A stretch of DNA of 64,000 nucleotides from Ruminiclostridium hungatei (GTDB lineage Bacteria; Bacillota; Clostridia; Acetivibrionales; DSM-1351). How positions within the stretch are numbered: position 1 is the stretch's first letter; every line of letters starts with the position of its first letter. Where the stretch lies: NCBI RefSeq assembly GCF_002051585.1, contig NZ_MZGX01000011.1, forward strand, positions 1 to 64,000, read 5' to 3'. Of the stretch, positions 25,277 to 34,059 are shown piece by piece. The notes under the pieces are model-generated. The model had not been told where the DNA came from and did not search any database. It was given only the letters and a program-made list of their open reading frames with translations. Position numbers and translations under genes: made by a program.

Positions 25277-25453
25277 TTATCTTTTAGCGTAATCGCCGTT
25301 GTAGCTCTTTTGTGATGCTTTTTTTGCTTTTCTGCAATCAGGACATCTGGCAGGCTCGTTTGTGAATCCTTTTTCCGCATAAAACTGTTGCTCGCCAACC
25401 GTAAATGTGAAAGTTGCGCCGCAATCTTTACAAGTAAGAGTTTTGTCTTGCAT
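25277..25453 (-). CDS. Small zinc-ribbon protein, 58 residues
   Basis: A short gene. It encodes two CxxC knuckles, TCKDCG (Cys8, Cys11) and RCPDCR (Cys37, Cys40), with GEQQFYAEKGF between them, followed by a basic tail RKAKKASQKS. This matches the zinc-ribbon proteins often annotated as probable zinc-binding domain in clostridia. GGAGG lies eight bases before the ATG. The function is unknown, perhaps nucleic-acid or ribosome binding. An overlapping 73-codon frame (25246-25467) is a shadow of it. Confidence 0.85.
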   Translation of the reverse strand: MQDKTLTCKDCGATFTFTVGEQQFYAEKGFTNEPARCPDCRKAKKASQKSYNGDYAKR

Positions 25454-25689
25454 TGGACTACCTCCAAAAATTTTTATTGCTGAGCATATAAGAACTTAAA
25501 CATACGGGGCGAAAAAGGATTGTACAAATGAGAATAAGAAATTATAAGCCTTAGCAATTATATTATACTATTTTAAGAAATATTTAGCAAGAAATTTGTT
25601 AATTCTGGAAAATATTAAAACGGCACAACTATTGCACGGCAACCACTTGAAAGGACTGGACAGGATATGAAAATAAATTTTAAAAGCTA

Positions 25690-25718
25690 TTGACAAAAGC
25701 TCTTTTGTACCGTAAAAT
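25690..25718 (+). promoter_or_regulatory. Sigma-A promoter of tRNA-His
   Basis: TTGACA (25690-25695), 17 bases, TAAAAT (25713-25718), about 31 bases before the tRNA. Confidence 0.75.
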
Positions 25719-25748
25719 ATCAAATGTGTCTTGCGGGACATGATATAT

Positions 25749-25826
<78 letters not shown>

Positions 25827-25830
25827 TTAA

Positions 25831-25862
25831 AAGGTATAAGCTTTATTGCTTATGCCTTTTTT
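25831..25862 (+). terminator. Terminator of tRNA-His
   Basis: GGTATAAGC (25833-25841) pairs with GCTTATGCC (25848-25856), followed by six T. Confidence 0.85.
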
Positions 25863-25901
25863 AACTTTAAAAGGGAAATATGACTGCTGGAGGGAGATTA
25901 C

Positions 25902-26696
25902 ATGGATTATATAAAATCAAACAAGGAGGCCTGGGAAGAGGCCTTTGAGCACCGGACTCCGGGCTGGTGCGAGGATATTATTAAAAGGTTGGGGGAGGAA
26001 GAATTCCCCTTTTTGGAAAGTGAAATGTGGGAGGAATTACAGACGTTTGACTTGAAAAACAAGACCATAGGACAGTTTTGCTGCAACAACGGCAGGGAAT
26101 TGCTGGCCGCTATGAAGCTGGGGCCGGAGAAGGGAATAGGCTTTGATATAGCCGAAAATATGGTGGCATGGGCAAACGATATTGCCTTAAGGACAAATAC
26201 CCGCTGTTCATTTGTTTCAGCCAATATACTGGATATGGATGAAAGGTATGAAGACTGCTTTGACCTGATATTTTTTACTATTGGTGCAATAACCTGGTTT
26301 CAGGATTTGAACCGCCTTTTCAGCAAGGTTTCACTTTGTCTTAAAAAGGGCGGTATACTTATAATAAGTGATATGCATCCTGTTACCAATATGCTGGCTT
26401 TCCAGAGCGAAGACAACTATGATGAAAATGCTCCGGGCAAGCTTGTAAATTCATATTTCAGGCAGGAGCCCTGGGAAGAAAGCAACGGAAAATTTTATAT
26501 GAGCGGGAAGGAGTACAGTTCAAAAACCTTCTACAGCTATTCCCACACCTTTTCCAATCTGGTGAATTCCCTAACCTGCAATAACCTGATTATCTCAAGC
26601 CTGAGAGAATTTCAGCACGACGTTTCAGAAAGCCTGGCCCACCTGAACAATTCAGGTATACCGCTGTCGTATATATTGAGGGCAAAAAAGCTTTAA
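25902..26696 (+). CDS. SAM-dependent methyltransferase
   Basis: A 264-residue class I methyltransferase. The SAM-binding motif I appears as TIGQFCCNNGRELLAAMKLG (about residues 55-74), motif II as GIGFDIAENMVAWA, and the post-core strands as DLIFFTIGAITWF and LKKGGILIISDMHPV. Motif I has CCNNGRE where most family members have a GCGxG-like loop, as in several clostridial homologues of unknown substrate. GGAGGGAG precedes the ATG. It is a monocistronic unit between tRNA genes. The substrate, a small molecule, is only a guess. Confidence 0.85.
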   Translation: MDYIKSNKEAWEEAFEHRTPGWCEDIIKRLGEEEFPFLESEMWEELQTFDLKNKTIGQFCCNNGRELLAAMKLGPEKGIGFDIAENMVAWANDIALRTNTRCSFVSANILDMDERYEDCFDLIFFTIGAITWFQDLNRLFSKVSLCLKKGGILIISDMHPVTNMLAFQSEDNYDENAPGKLVNSYFRQEPWEESNGKFYMSGKEYSSKTFYSYSHTFSNLVNSLTCNNLIISSLREFQHDVSESLAHLNNSGIPLSYILRAKKL

Positions 26697-26710
26697 TATC
26701 TCCTATTTGA

Positions 26711-26790
26711 AGCTCGTTCGGAGAGGGAAGCATCCAACGGCTTTAGCCTGTTTACCACATTTTTAACCGGCACAATGAGTTTAATCCAAT
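26711..26790 (-). repeat. Copy 4 of the dispersed RGCAC stem-loop repeat
   Basis: It begins 15 bases after the methyltransferase stop and ends with TTAACCGGCACAATGAGTTTAA, split as TTAACCGGCAC then AATGAGTTTAA (26763-26784), the same stem-loop with GGCAC in the loop. An inner GGCTTTAGCC hairpin (26741-26750) replaces the GGCAAA-TGC hairpin of other copies. Divergent but recognisable. Confidence 0.45.
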
Positions 26791-26800
26791 AATATCGGAT

Positions 26801-26840
26801 AAAAAAAGACCCTGCATACAATGTATACAGGGTCTTTTTT
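26801..26840 (-). terminator. Terminator of the tRNA-Gln/tRNA-Lys transcript
   Basis: AGACCCTG and CAGGGTCT flank an inner CATA/TATA stem, with poly-A upstream and poly-T downstream on the plus strand, so it works in both directions. Confidence 0.85.
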
Positions 26841-26915
26841 GGTGACCCATCGCAGATTCGAACTGCGGACACCTTGATTAAAAGTCAAGTGCTCTGCCAA
26901 CTGAGCTAATGGGTC
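26840..26915 (-). tRNA. tRNA-Lys (TTT anticodon)
   Basis: A 76-base cloverleaf. The acceptor GACCCAT pairs with ATGGGTC, the anticodon stem is CTTGA/TCAAG with loop CTTTTAA (anticodon 26882-26880), and the T loop is TTCGAAT. CCA is encoded. It is co-transcribed after tRNA-Gln, three bases apart. Confidence 0.97.
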
Positions 26916-26918
26916 AAA

Positions 26919-26995
26919 TGGCTGGGATGGCTGGACTCGAACCAACGAAATGCCAGAGTCAAAGTCTGGTGCCTTACCGGCTTGGCTACATCCCA
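26919..26995 (-). tRNA. tRNA-Gln (TTG anticodon)
   Basis: The acceptor TGGGATG pairs with CATCCCA, the anticodon stem is CCAGA/TCTGG with loop CTTTGAC (TTG), and the T arm is GTTGG-TTCGAGT-CCAGC. CCA is encoded. It is first in a two-tRNA operon. Confidence 0.96.
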
Positions 26996-27013
26996 ACGTC
27001 AAGCGCAAAACCT

Positions 27014-27042
27014 ATTATAAATAGGTTTGCACTTTTTGTCAA
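27014..27042 (-). promoter_or_regulatory. Consensus sigma-A promoter of the tRNA-Gln/Lys operon
   Basis: On the minus strand TTGACA (27042-27037), 17 bases, TATAAT (27019-27014). Both hexamers are perfect and lie 18 bases before tRNA-Gln. Confidence 0.88.
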
Positions 27043-27051
27043 GCAAATTGG

Positions 27052-28674
27052 TTATATTTTTTTCACTTTAAAATCCTGTGTTGCTATATCTACCAGCCTC
27101 AGTTCCTTATTCCTTTCCTCGGCCATTCTGATGGACCATTCGTTTTCAAACAGTATGGAATTTCTCCCCAGCTTATCCTCCACAATTACCGCGGTGCTTG
27201 GCAGATTGAGCTTTCTGGGGTCCAGCCCCTCGTTCTCTATCCAGCGTGCGTGCCTGTAAGGAAGGTTCTGCAGGCGGAGCTGCACACCGTATTCATTTTT
27301 CAGCCTGTATTCCAGCACTTCAAACTGCAGGGCGCCTACAACTCCGATAATCAAAGCCTCGATACCGATGTCAATCTGTTTGAAGACCTGTATGGCTCCT
27401 TCCTCTGAAAGCTGGTCTATGCCTTTTATAAACTGCTTTCTCTTCATGGTGTCGGCAGGTGTTACCCTAGCAAAATACTCGGCGGGGAAAATGGGAATGC
27501 CCTCAAACCTTACATTGCCGTTACCTTCAAAAAGAGTATCCCCAAGATTGAATATGCCGGGGTCAAATAAGCCTATAATATCTCCGGCATAGGCCTCATC
27601 CACAATGGTGCGCTCCTGTGCCATAAATTGCTGGGGCTGTGACAAACGGATTTCCTTTCCCGTATTCATATGCTTTACCGACATGCCTTTTGAAAACTTG
27701 CCGGAACATATTCTCAGGAAGGCCAGTCTGTCTCTGTGGGTAGGATTCATATTGGCCTGGATTTTAAATATAAAACCTGAAAATTTATCGCTTTCAGGAT
27801 CGACTTCGCCTTCTGCGGTATCCACAATGCCAGGTGAGGGAGCCAGCTCAAGGAATTCCTCCAGGAACGGCTGCACTCCGAAATTGGTCATGGCACTTCC
27901 GAAAAACAAGGGGGTGAGCTCACCGCTTCGGATTTTCTTTTTGTCAAATTCGTCACCCGCCATGTCCAGCAATTCTATGTCTTCGCACAGCTTGTCATGA
28001 TAGTGGCTTCCCAGCAGGTCGGCAAAAACAGGGTCATCAGCCTTTCCAACTGTGGAAGAAACCTGGGACTGACCATGCTCGCCGCCGTCGAACAGCTCTA
28101 TCTGCTTAAGCTTCCTGTTATATACGCCTTTAAAGTCGCCTTCTGTTCCTATGGGCCAGTTCATTGGATAGGAGCGTATGCCCAGCACTCTTTCTATTTC
28201 CTCCATAAGCTCGAAAGGGTCCTTGCTGGCACGGTCCATCTTGTTTACAAAGGTAAAAATAGGAATGCCCCTCAGCTTACAAACATGAAAAAGCTTGATG
28301 GTCTGGGCTTCAACACCCTTGGCTCCGTCAATGAGCATGACGGCGCTGTCCGCGGCAACCAGGGTCCTGTATGTATCCTCACTGAAGTCCTGGTGGCCCG
28401 GGGTATCCAGAATGTTTATGCAAAAGCCGCTGTAATCGAACTGCATTACACTGGAGGTTACGGAGATACCTCTCTGTTTCTCGATTTCCATCCAGTCTGA
28501 CACGGCATACTTATTTGCCTTTCTTGCCTTAACAGAACCTGCAAGCCTTATGGCACCCCCGTAAAGGAGCAATTTTTCCGTCAGGGTGGTTTTACCGGCG
28601 TCAGGGTGGGATATGATGGCAAAGGTTTTTCTGCGGGCAACTTCTTTCTTTATTTCACTTTTAATATCTGACAT
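27052..28674 (-). CDS. prfC: Peptide chain release factor 3
   Basis: A translational GTPase of about 540 residues that recycles release factors 1 and 2 from the ribosome. The G domain has SHPDAGKTTLTEKLL (G1), GISVTSSVMQF (G2), DTPGHQDFSEDTY (G3) and FVNKMDR (G4), then domains II and III with RF3-specific sequence (LQFEVLEYRLKNEYGV). The family start MSDIKSEI at 28674 has only a weak binding site. An in-frame GTG at 28722 lies four bases after GGGAGG and would add 16 residues, so the exact start is open. It stands alone, with its 3' end beside the tRNA operon. Confidence 0.94.
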   Translation of the reverse strand: MSDIKSEIKKEVARRKTFAIISHPDAGKTTLTEKLLLYGGAIRLAGSVKARKANKYAVSDWMEIEKQRGISVTSSVMQFDYSGFCINILDTPGHQDFSEDTYRTLVAADSAVMLIDGAKGVEAQTIKLFHVCKLRGIPIFTFVNKMDRASKDPFELMEEIERVLGIRSYPMNWPIGTEGDFKGVYNRKLKQIELFDGGEHGQSQVSSTVGKADDPVFADLLGSHYHDKLCEDIELLDMAGDEFDKKKIRSGELTPLFFGSAMTNFGVQPFLEEFLELAPSPGIVDTAEGEVDPESDKFSGFIFKIQANMNPTHRDRLAFLRICSGKFSKGMSVKHMNTGKEIRLSQPQQFMAQERTIVDEAYAGDIIGLFDPGIFNLGDTLFEGNGNVRFEGIPIFPAEYFARVTPADTMKRKQFIKGIDQLSEEGAIQVFKQIDIGIEALIIGVVGALQFEVLEYRLKNEYGVQLRLQNLPYRHARWIENEGLDPRKLNLPSTAVIVEDKLGRNSILFENEWSIRMAEERNKELRLVDIATQDFKVKKI

Positions 28675-28722
28675 TTGATCTTGTGTGACCCGGAACTTAT
28701 ATAGTCCAATAACTCCGGGCAC

Positions 28723-29007
28723 GTTCCTCCCGTAATTCCATAATTAAGGTTATAAAAAATTATAATAGGCATAAGCGTGGCAGCACTGCTTTAAGACAGC
28801 CGCTACCAAATCTGCTTTAACAATCAGATTTCATTTTATATTATAGCCAATATGGTGTCAAATAGTAATTGCTTGCAGACAAAAGACAAAAATCATTAAT
28901 AAAAGGATATTTTTTATGTATATAGAATATATGCTATTAATAATATAAAATATTTATAACAGCTTGGATAATTCCATAATATAAAAGTAATAACCGGAGG
29001 GACATTA
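28723..29007. other. Divergent intergenic region between prfC and the nucleoside-kinase cluster
   Basis: An AT-rich region holding presumed divergent promoters. A small AAATCTG/CAGATTT hairpin (about 28809-28832) is seen. I found no gene or known RNA here. Confidence 0.3.
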
Positions 29008-30660
29008 ATGGACAAAATTCGTATTACATTTAATAATGAAGAATATGAGATAGAAAAAAAGACCACACTGCTTGAACTGGCAAAACGATTTCAGTCTTCA
29101 TATAAATCAAACATAGTAGCTGCCCGGGTAAACAATGATATCAGGGAGCTCAGCTATGAACTTACTGAGGATGTCAGGCTCAGATTTATTGATCTTACCG
29201 ATGAGGACGGCATGAGGATATACAGGAGAAGCCTGTATTTTATCTTCATTAAAGCCGTCAATGAGCTTTTTCCGGAGAGAAATGCCGTTATCAGCCATCC
29301 CATGAGCAACGGTGTATACTGCGAAATCAGGGGGGATGAGGAACTCACCGAAATTGATGTTGAGGCAGTCCAGAAAAAAATGAACGAGATTGTAGCCTGT
29401 GCGCTGCCATTTGAAAAAAAGACAGTTTCCACAGAAGCTGCCAGGGAACTTTATAAAAAGACGGGAAGGCTTGACAAGTATGAAGTTCTGGAGCACAGGC
29501 AGAAGCCCTATGTAACGGTGTACAACTGCGGGGGCTATGAGGACTATTATTATGGCTATATGGTTCCCGATACGGGTTATATTAAATGCTTCAGTCTCAG
29601 ATACCATCAGCCGGGAGTTGTGATTCAATTTCCGGTAAAGGGCAAGCCTGATGAACTTCCCACCTTTGAAGAACAGAAAAAACTGTTCAAGGTATTTATC
29701 GAATACAAGAAATGGGTGCGTATTCTGGGCGTTGAGAATGTAGGTGCCTTGAACGATATTGTAAAAGCCGGAGAAATAGGTGATCTTATAAGGGTAAGTG
29801 AGGCCCTCCACGAAAAGAAGATAGCTGAAATCGCAGACAAGATCACGAACCACGAGGAAGAAAAACGCATAGTGCTCATTTCAGGGCCGTCTTCCTCAGG
29901 GAAAACCACTTTTGCCAACAGACTTGGCATCCAGCTTAGAGTAAACGGGTATGCTCCCAAAACCATATCCCTGGATAATTATTTTGTGAACAGGGAGGAA
30001 ACACCCAGGGATGAAGACGGTGAATACGACTATGAAGCCCTTGAAGCCATAGACGTGGAGCTGTTCAACAAGCATCTGGCGGCATTGCTGGAGGGCTTTG
30101 AGGTGGAAGTACCGGTGTACAATTTTGAGACCGGCTCAAGAGAAGCCTCAGGACAAAGGATGAAGATGAATAAAAACACCATACTTGTAATAGAAGGAAT
30201 ACATGGACTCAATGACAAGCTCACTGCTTCCATTTCACCTGAAGATAAATACAAGATTTATGTAAGTGCGCTGACTTCAATGAATATAGATGACCACAAC
30301 AGGATACCCTCCACCGATACGAGAATCATCAGGAGGATTGTCCGGGACAACCAGTTCAGAGGCTGTTCCGCAATTAATACAATTAACAGGTGGCCTTCTG
30401 TAAGAAGAGGAGAAGAGAAAAACATATTTCCCTATCAGGAAAATGCCGATATTATGTTTAACTCGTCGCTGGTATATGAGCTCTGCCTGCTGAAAACACT
30501 TGCAGAACCGCTTTTGCTGCAGTTGGGGCCGGAAAATGAGAGGTACTCGGAAGTCAAAAGGCTCATAGAATTTTTAAGCTATTTTCTGCCTGTTGATGGC
30601 AAAGATGTTCCCAATAATTCAATAGTAAAGGAATTTGTGGGCGGAAGCTGCTTTTTTTGA
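29008..30660 (+). CDS. TGS-domain nucleoside kinase (uridine kinase-like)
   Basis: A 550-residue cytoplasmic protein. The N-terminus (1-60) is a TGS-like domain, followed by a region resembling the threonyl-tRNA synthetase second domain (about 70-220). The C-terminal half is a phosphoribulokinase/uridine-kinase-type P-loop kinase with GPSSSGKTTFANRL (about residues 293-306) and SLDNYFVNREETPRDEDGEY. Firmicute proteins with this layout are annotated as nucleoside kinases. Why they carry synthetase-like domains is unknown. CCGGAGGG precedes the ATG. It heads a cluster of closely spaced same-strand genes that runs into the hydrogenase-like locus. Confidence 0.9.
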   Translation: MDKIRITFNNEEYEIEKKTTLLELAKRFQSSYKSNIVAARVNNDIRELSYELTEDVRLRFIDLTDEDGMRIYRRSLYFIFIKAVNELFPERNAVISHPMSNGVYCEIRGDEELTEIDVEAVQKKMNEIVACALPFEKKTVSTEAARELYKKTGRLDKYEVLEHRQKPYVTVYNCGGYEDYYYGYMVPDTGYIKCFSLRYHQPGVVIQFPVKGKPDELPTFEEQKKLFKVFIEYKKWVRILGVENVGALNDIVKAGEIGDLIRVSEALHEKKIAEIADKITNHEEEKRIVLISGPSSSGKTTFANRLGIQLRVNGYAPKTISLDNYFVNREETPRDEDGEYDYEALEAIDVELFNKHLAALLEGFEVEVPVYNFETGSREASGQRMKMNKNTILVIEGIHGLNDKLTASISPEDKYKIYVSALTSMNIDDHNRIPSTDTRIIRRIVRDNQFRGCSAINTINRWPSVRRGEEKNIFPYQENADIMFNSSLVYELCLLKTLAEPLLLQLGPENERYSEVKRLIEFLSYFLPVDGKDVPNNSIVKEFVGGSCFF

Positions 30661-30698
30661 GAATGAGTCGATTTAATAACTTATGAGAGGTGAGGTCA

Positions 30699-31055
30699 AT
30701 GAAACTCCTTGATATTTCCAAATTGTTAAATGCACGGGTTTTGACAGGCAGCAACCTTCTGGATTATGAGGTTACCTCTGCCTGCGGCTCGGATTTGATG
30801 AGCGATGTAATGGCTTATGTAACTGAAAATGTTGTTATGCTCACAGGATTGATTAATTTGCAGGTTATCAGGACGGCCGAAATGATGGATATCAAGGCGG
30901 TAATTTTTGTGAGGGGGAAGCAGCCCCTTGAAAATATGGTTGAACTGGCCCGTGAAAAGAACATTGTCATAATGGCAACAAGCCTCACAATGTTTCCCGC
31001 CTGCGGCATCCTGTACGAGGCCGGCCTTAAGGGCGGGTTGGGCACCGGGAGGTAG
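30699..31055 (+). CDS. DRTGG-domain protein (first copy)
   Basis: A 118-residue single DRTGG domain, the module also found beside CBS domains and in phosphotransacetylase-like proteins. It starts MKLLDISKLLNARVLTG, with a SDLMSDVMAYVTEN core and the conserved end FPACGILYEAGLKGG. It may bind a nucleotide or another small ligand. The ATG at 30699 with GAGGTGAGG upstream is preferred to the GTG at 30690. It is three bases from the next gene and is paralogous to the DRTGG gene on the other side of the hydrogenase. Confidence 0.85.
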   Translation: MKLLDISKLLNARVLTGSNLLDYEVTSACGSDLMSDVMAYVTENVVMLTGLINLQVIRTAEMMDIKAVIFVRGKQPLENMVELAREKNIVIMATSLTMFPACGILYEAGLKGGLGTGR

Positions 31056-31058
31056 GGC

Positions 31059-31481
31059 ATGAGCACTGTAAGGTTAAGCTACCCCATTCCCTCCAATGAT
31101 TTTATAGCCGCAGGAGAGGCCTCCAGCAATGTGAAAAAAATCCTGTCTCAGATAGGTATTCCCGCAGAAAAAATTAAAAAGGCAGCCATAGCCATGTACG
31201 AAGCGGAAATAAACGCGGTGATCCATGCCGGCGGAGGTGTGGCTGATGTGGAGATAACCGCCGGCAGGGTGGTAATAAATATAGCCGACAACGGTCCGGG
31301 AATACCTGATCTGGAACTGGCCATGACCGAAGGCTGGTCCACCGCCCCGGATAATATAAGAGAAATGGGCTTCGGTGCAGGTATGGGGCTTCCCAATATG
31401 AAAAAATATGCCGACAGGCTGCAAATAAAGACTCAGGTGGGAGTTGGAACCACTGTAACCATAACAGTCAATTTTGCATAG
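31059..31481 (+). CDS. GHKL ATP-binding protein (anti-sigma-factor kinase-like)
   Basis: A 140-residue stand-alone histidine-kinase-type ATPase of the RsbW/SpoIIAB class. The N-box reads YEAEINAVIHAGG, G1 is DNGPGIPD and G2 is GFGAGMGLPNMKK. There is no phosphoacceptor or transmembrane part. Such proteins phosphorylate anti-anti-sigma partners on Ser/Thr or act as partner-switching modules. Its place directly before a sensory-type hydrogenase makes it the likely signal-output component. GGGAGGTAGGGC spans the short gap from the DRTGG gene. Confidence 0.88.
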   Translation: MSTVRLSYPIPSNDFIAAGEASSNVKKILSQIGIPAEKIKKAAIAMYEAEINAVIHAGGGVADVEITAGRVVINIADNGPGIPDLELAMTEGWSTAPDNIREMGFGAGMGLPNMKKYADRLQIKTQVGVGTTVTITVNFA

Positions 31482-31571
31482 GCCTTGTGAATCAAGCAGT
31501 TCCACCGAGCGGCAATAAATCTGGTTGACCTTGGAAATGAATTACCTTACATTTGGAGCGTGGAGGTTATT

Positions 31572-32894
31572 ATGAACGAGTATTTTCATTCTGTTAATCT
31601 CGATAAGAATAAATGCAGAGGCTGCACAAATTGCATTAAAAGGTGTCCCACAGAGGCAATCCGGGTCAGAAAGGGCAAGGCGGGAATCATCAGGGAGAGA
31701 TGCATAGACTGCGGCGAATGTATACGTGTTTGTCCATATCATGCAAAAACAGCCATAAGTGATGAACTTGACGTAATCAAAAATTACCGCTACAGGGTTG
31801 CAATCCCGGCACCCTCCTTTTACGGGCAGTTTGACAAGAAATATTCCAGGGACAATATTTTAAATGCCTTGAAGGGTATCGGGTTTGACCAGGTTTTTGA
31901 GGTTGCACGGGCTGCGGAAATAGTAAGCGAGGCAACAAGGCATATGATTCTGGACCCTTCTGTCAAAAAGCCCATGATATCCTCGGCCTGCCCCGGTGTT
32001 GTGAGATTGATACAGGTCAGATTTCCGGGACTGATTGAGAACATAGTAAAGCTGGAATCTCCTATGGAGGTGGCCGCCAAAATAGTCAAGGCCCAGCTTG
32101 GGAAGAACAGCAATATTCCAAAGGAGGAAATAGGAGTATTTTTTATTTCTCCATGCCCTGCAAAGGTTACAAGTGTGAAATCTCCTTATGAAAAGCAGAC
32201 CTCCTATGTGGACGGCGTCATATCCATGAAGGATATATTTGTCAAGGTGCTTGCGGAGCTGGGAAGCCCGGATAACACTGCCAGGTATTCGGCGGCGGGA
32301 CTTGAGGGGCTGGACTGGGCCAATGCGGGAGGGGAAAGCGGGGCACTGCCCACTGAGAAGATACTTGCAGTTGATGGGATTCACAATGTGATTAAAATTC
32401 TGGACGAAATAGAAGGCGACAGGCTTTCCGACGTGGATTTTGTTGAAGCACTTTGCTGTGTGGGCGGCTGTCTGGGAGGGCCGCTTACGGTAGCCAATGT
32501 TTTTGTGGCAAAAACCACACTGAAAAAGCATATTCTGGAGGCGCCTGTCAGCAGTATTGAAAAAATGCCGCCCAAAAGCTTTGAAGAGCTGGTCTGGACA
32601 TCAAATGTAGAATATAAGCCGGTTATGAAGCTTGATCAGGATATATTGAAGGCCATGGAAAAGCTTGAAAAGCTGGAAAGCATATATGACGGCCTGCCCG
32701 GACTTGACTGCGGTGCCTGCGGAGCACCAAACTGCAGGGCACTGGCTGAGGACATTGTAAGAGAAATAGCCAATGAGACGGACTGTATTTTCAAGCTCAG
32801 ACAAAGAATAAGGGATCTGGCGGAGGAGATGGTGGAGCTTGGAGGCAAGGTCCCGCCGGTTATGGACAGTGACGGACAGGAGGAAGACGGTTAA
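31572..32894 (+). CDS. Putative sensory [FeFe]-hydrogenase (group D-like) with three Fe-S domains
   Basis: A 440-residue protein. Two N-terminal 4Fe-4S motifs (Cys15, 18, 21, 25 and Cys44, 47, 50, 54) precede an H-cluster domain. The three H-cluster signatures are changed but keep all four cysteine ligands: SSACP (Cys140), SPCPAK (Cys195) and LCCVGGC (Cys296, Cys300). Where catalytic enzymes have TSCCP, the proton-transfer cysteine is Ala139, and MPC is SPC. A C-terminal 4Fe-4S motif (DCGACGAPNC) follows. These changes are typical of putative sensory hydrogenases of the HydS type. No PAS domain and no partner redox subunit are present. The ATG at 31572 has TGGAGG upstream. It probably reports H2 or redox state. 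Confidence 0.85.
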   Translation: MNEYFHSVNLDKNKCRGCTNCIKRCPTEAIRVRKGKAGIIRERCIDCGECIRVCPYHAKTAISDELDVIKNYRYRVAIPAPSFYGQFDKKYSRDNILNALKGIGFDQVFEVARAAEIVSEATRHMILDPSVKKPMISSACPGVVRLIQVRFPGLIENIVKLESPMEVAAKIVKAQLGKNSNIPKEEIGVFFISPCPAKVTSVKSPYEKQTSYVDGVISMKDIFVKVLAELGSPDNTARYSAAGLEGLDWANAGGESGALPTEKILAVDGIHNVIKILDEIEGDRLSDVDFVEALCCVGGCLGGPLTVANVFVAKTTLKKHILEAPVSSIEKMPPKSFEELVWTSNVEYKPVMKLDQDILKAMEKLEKLESIYDGLPGLDCGACGAPNCRALAEDIVREIANETDCIFKLRQRIRDLAEEMVELGGKVPPVMDSDGQEEDG

Positions 32895-32925
32895 AAAAAG
32901 GATATGATTGAAAGGTTAAATATAT

Positions 32926-33264
32926 ATGAATGTTGGGGATTTGATCAAAATAATTTCAGGAGAGCTGCTGACGGACAATATATCCGCTTTGGAAACCCAG
33001 GTTGATAATCTGTATATATGTGACCTGCTGAGCTGGGTCATGTCGCATGCACAAAAGGGCGATGCATGGATAACGGTGCTTACAAATGTAAATGTGCCTG
33101 CGGTGGCACTGATGACCGAAGTTGCCTGTGTAATAATTCCCGAAGGCATCAAAGTTGAGCAATTGACTCTGAAAAGAGCAAATGAGAACGGGATAATTAT
33201 TGCAGGTACTGCCCTTAACTCTTTTGAGATAAGCAGAAAAATCATACAGTCAGAGCTGCTCTGA
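32926..33264 (+). CDS. DRTGG-domain protein (second copy)
   Basis: A 112-residue DRTGG-like domain: MNVGDLIKIISGELLTD, then LLSWVMSHAQKGDAWITVLTN and a C-terminal ANENGIIIAGTALNSFEISRKI. It differs from the first copy in its C-terminal half but has the same fold pattern, so it is an old duplication. GAAAGG precedes the ATG. It sits 31 bases after the hydrogenase gene. Confidence 0.8.
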   Translation: MNVGDLIKIISGELLTDNISALETQVDNLYICDLLSWVMSHAQKGDAWITVLTNVNVPAVALMTEVACVIIPEGIKVEQLTLKRANENGIIIAGTALNSFEISRKIIQSELL

Positions 33265-33299
33265 GACTGTTTTAAACATCCGCCCGGAGGTGGTGGCTA

Positions 33300-34034
33300 T
33301 TGAAGCTGGCTTACGATTTACACATCCACACTGCATTATCTCCATGTGCAGACAAGGATATGACACCCAATAATATTGTAAATATGAGTATTTTAAAGGG
33401 ATTGGATGTTATCGCAGTCACCGACCATAATTCCTGCAAAAATGTCAGGGCATGTATTTCTTGTGCAAAAGACAGGCCGCTGCTGGTAATTCCGGGTATG
33501 GAGGTTGAGACAGCGGAGGAAATACATTTGCTGTGCCTGTTCCCCGATGCCGGGAAAGCGGAGGAGATGCAGGAATGGGTATATTCGCACCTGCCGCATA
33601 TACGAAATAATGAAGGAATCTTTGGAGAGCAGTTGATTCTGGATGATGATGACAATATAACAGGTGTTGAAGAGCGGCTGCTTTTATGCCCTGCTGCAAT
33701 GACGATAAATGAAGTATATGATGTGGTGCAAGACAGGTTGGAAGGGGCTGTAATCCCGGCTCATATTGACAGACAGTCAAATTCGCTGCTGGAAAGCTTC
33801 GGCGTTATGCCTGAGGATATAAGCATAACCTGCGTGGAGCTGAGTCAAAAAAACCAGGTCTGCCGGTTAACCGGAAAGCATCCTTCCATAAGAAATATGA
33901 AGACGCTTTTTTCTTCTGATGCACATTATCTGGGATACATCAGCGAACGTGAGAATTTTCTTGAAGCAGACTGCAAAGAGGTGAGAGCGGTGTTAAACTC
34001 TTTGAAAGCGGGTTGGAAACAGGAGTTTAAGTAA
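33300..34034 (+). CDS. PHP-domain metal-dependent phosphoesterase
   Basis: A 244-residue PHP-family protein. The metal-binding motifs are present: DLHIHTALSPCA at the start, VTDHNSC, GMEVETAEEIHLLCLF, PAHIDRQ and FSSDAHYLG. The enzyme hydrolyses a phosphoester, perhaps a nucleotide or phosphoprotein. The start is TTG at 33300 with GGAGGTGGTGG upstream. It is the last gene of the hydrogenase-linked set before the methylase, and PHP proteins often accompany DRTGG and sensory hydrogenase genes. Confidence 0.88.
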   Translation: MKLAYDLHIHTALSPCADKDMTPNNIVNMSILKGLDVIAVTDHNSCKNVRACISCAKDRPLLVIPGMEVETAEEIHLLCLFPDAGKAEEMQEWVYSHLPHIRNNEGIFGEQLILDDDDNITGVEERLLLCPAAMTINEVYDVVQDRLEGAVIPAHIDRQSNSLLESFGVMPEDISITCVELSQKNQVCRLTGKHPSIRNMKTLFSSDAHYLGYISERENFLEADCKEVRAVLNSLKAGWKQEFK

Positions 34035-34059
34035 AAACATTAGTCCGGAGGATTTGACA

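Noticed and set aside
25246-25467. 73-codon minus-strand frame
   Set aside because: The other frame encodes a clean two-knuckle zinc-ribbon protein with GGAGG, so this one is a shadow.
29107-29853. 248-codon antisense frame opposite the nucleoside kinase
   Set aside because: It lies wholly inside a conserved gene and has no motif.
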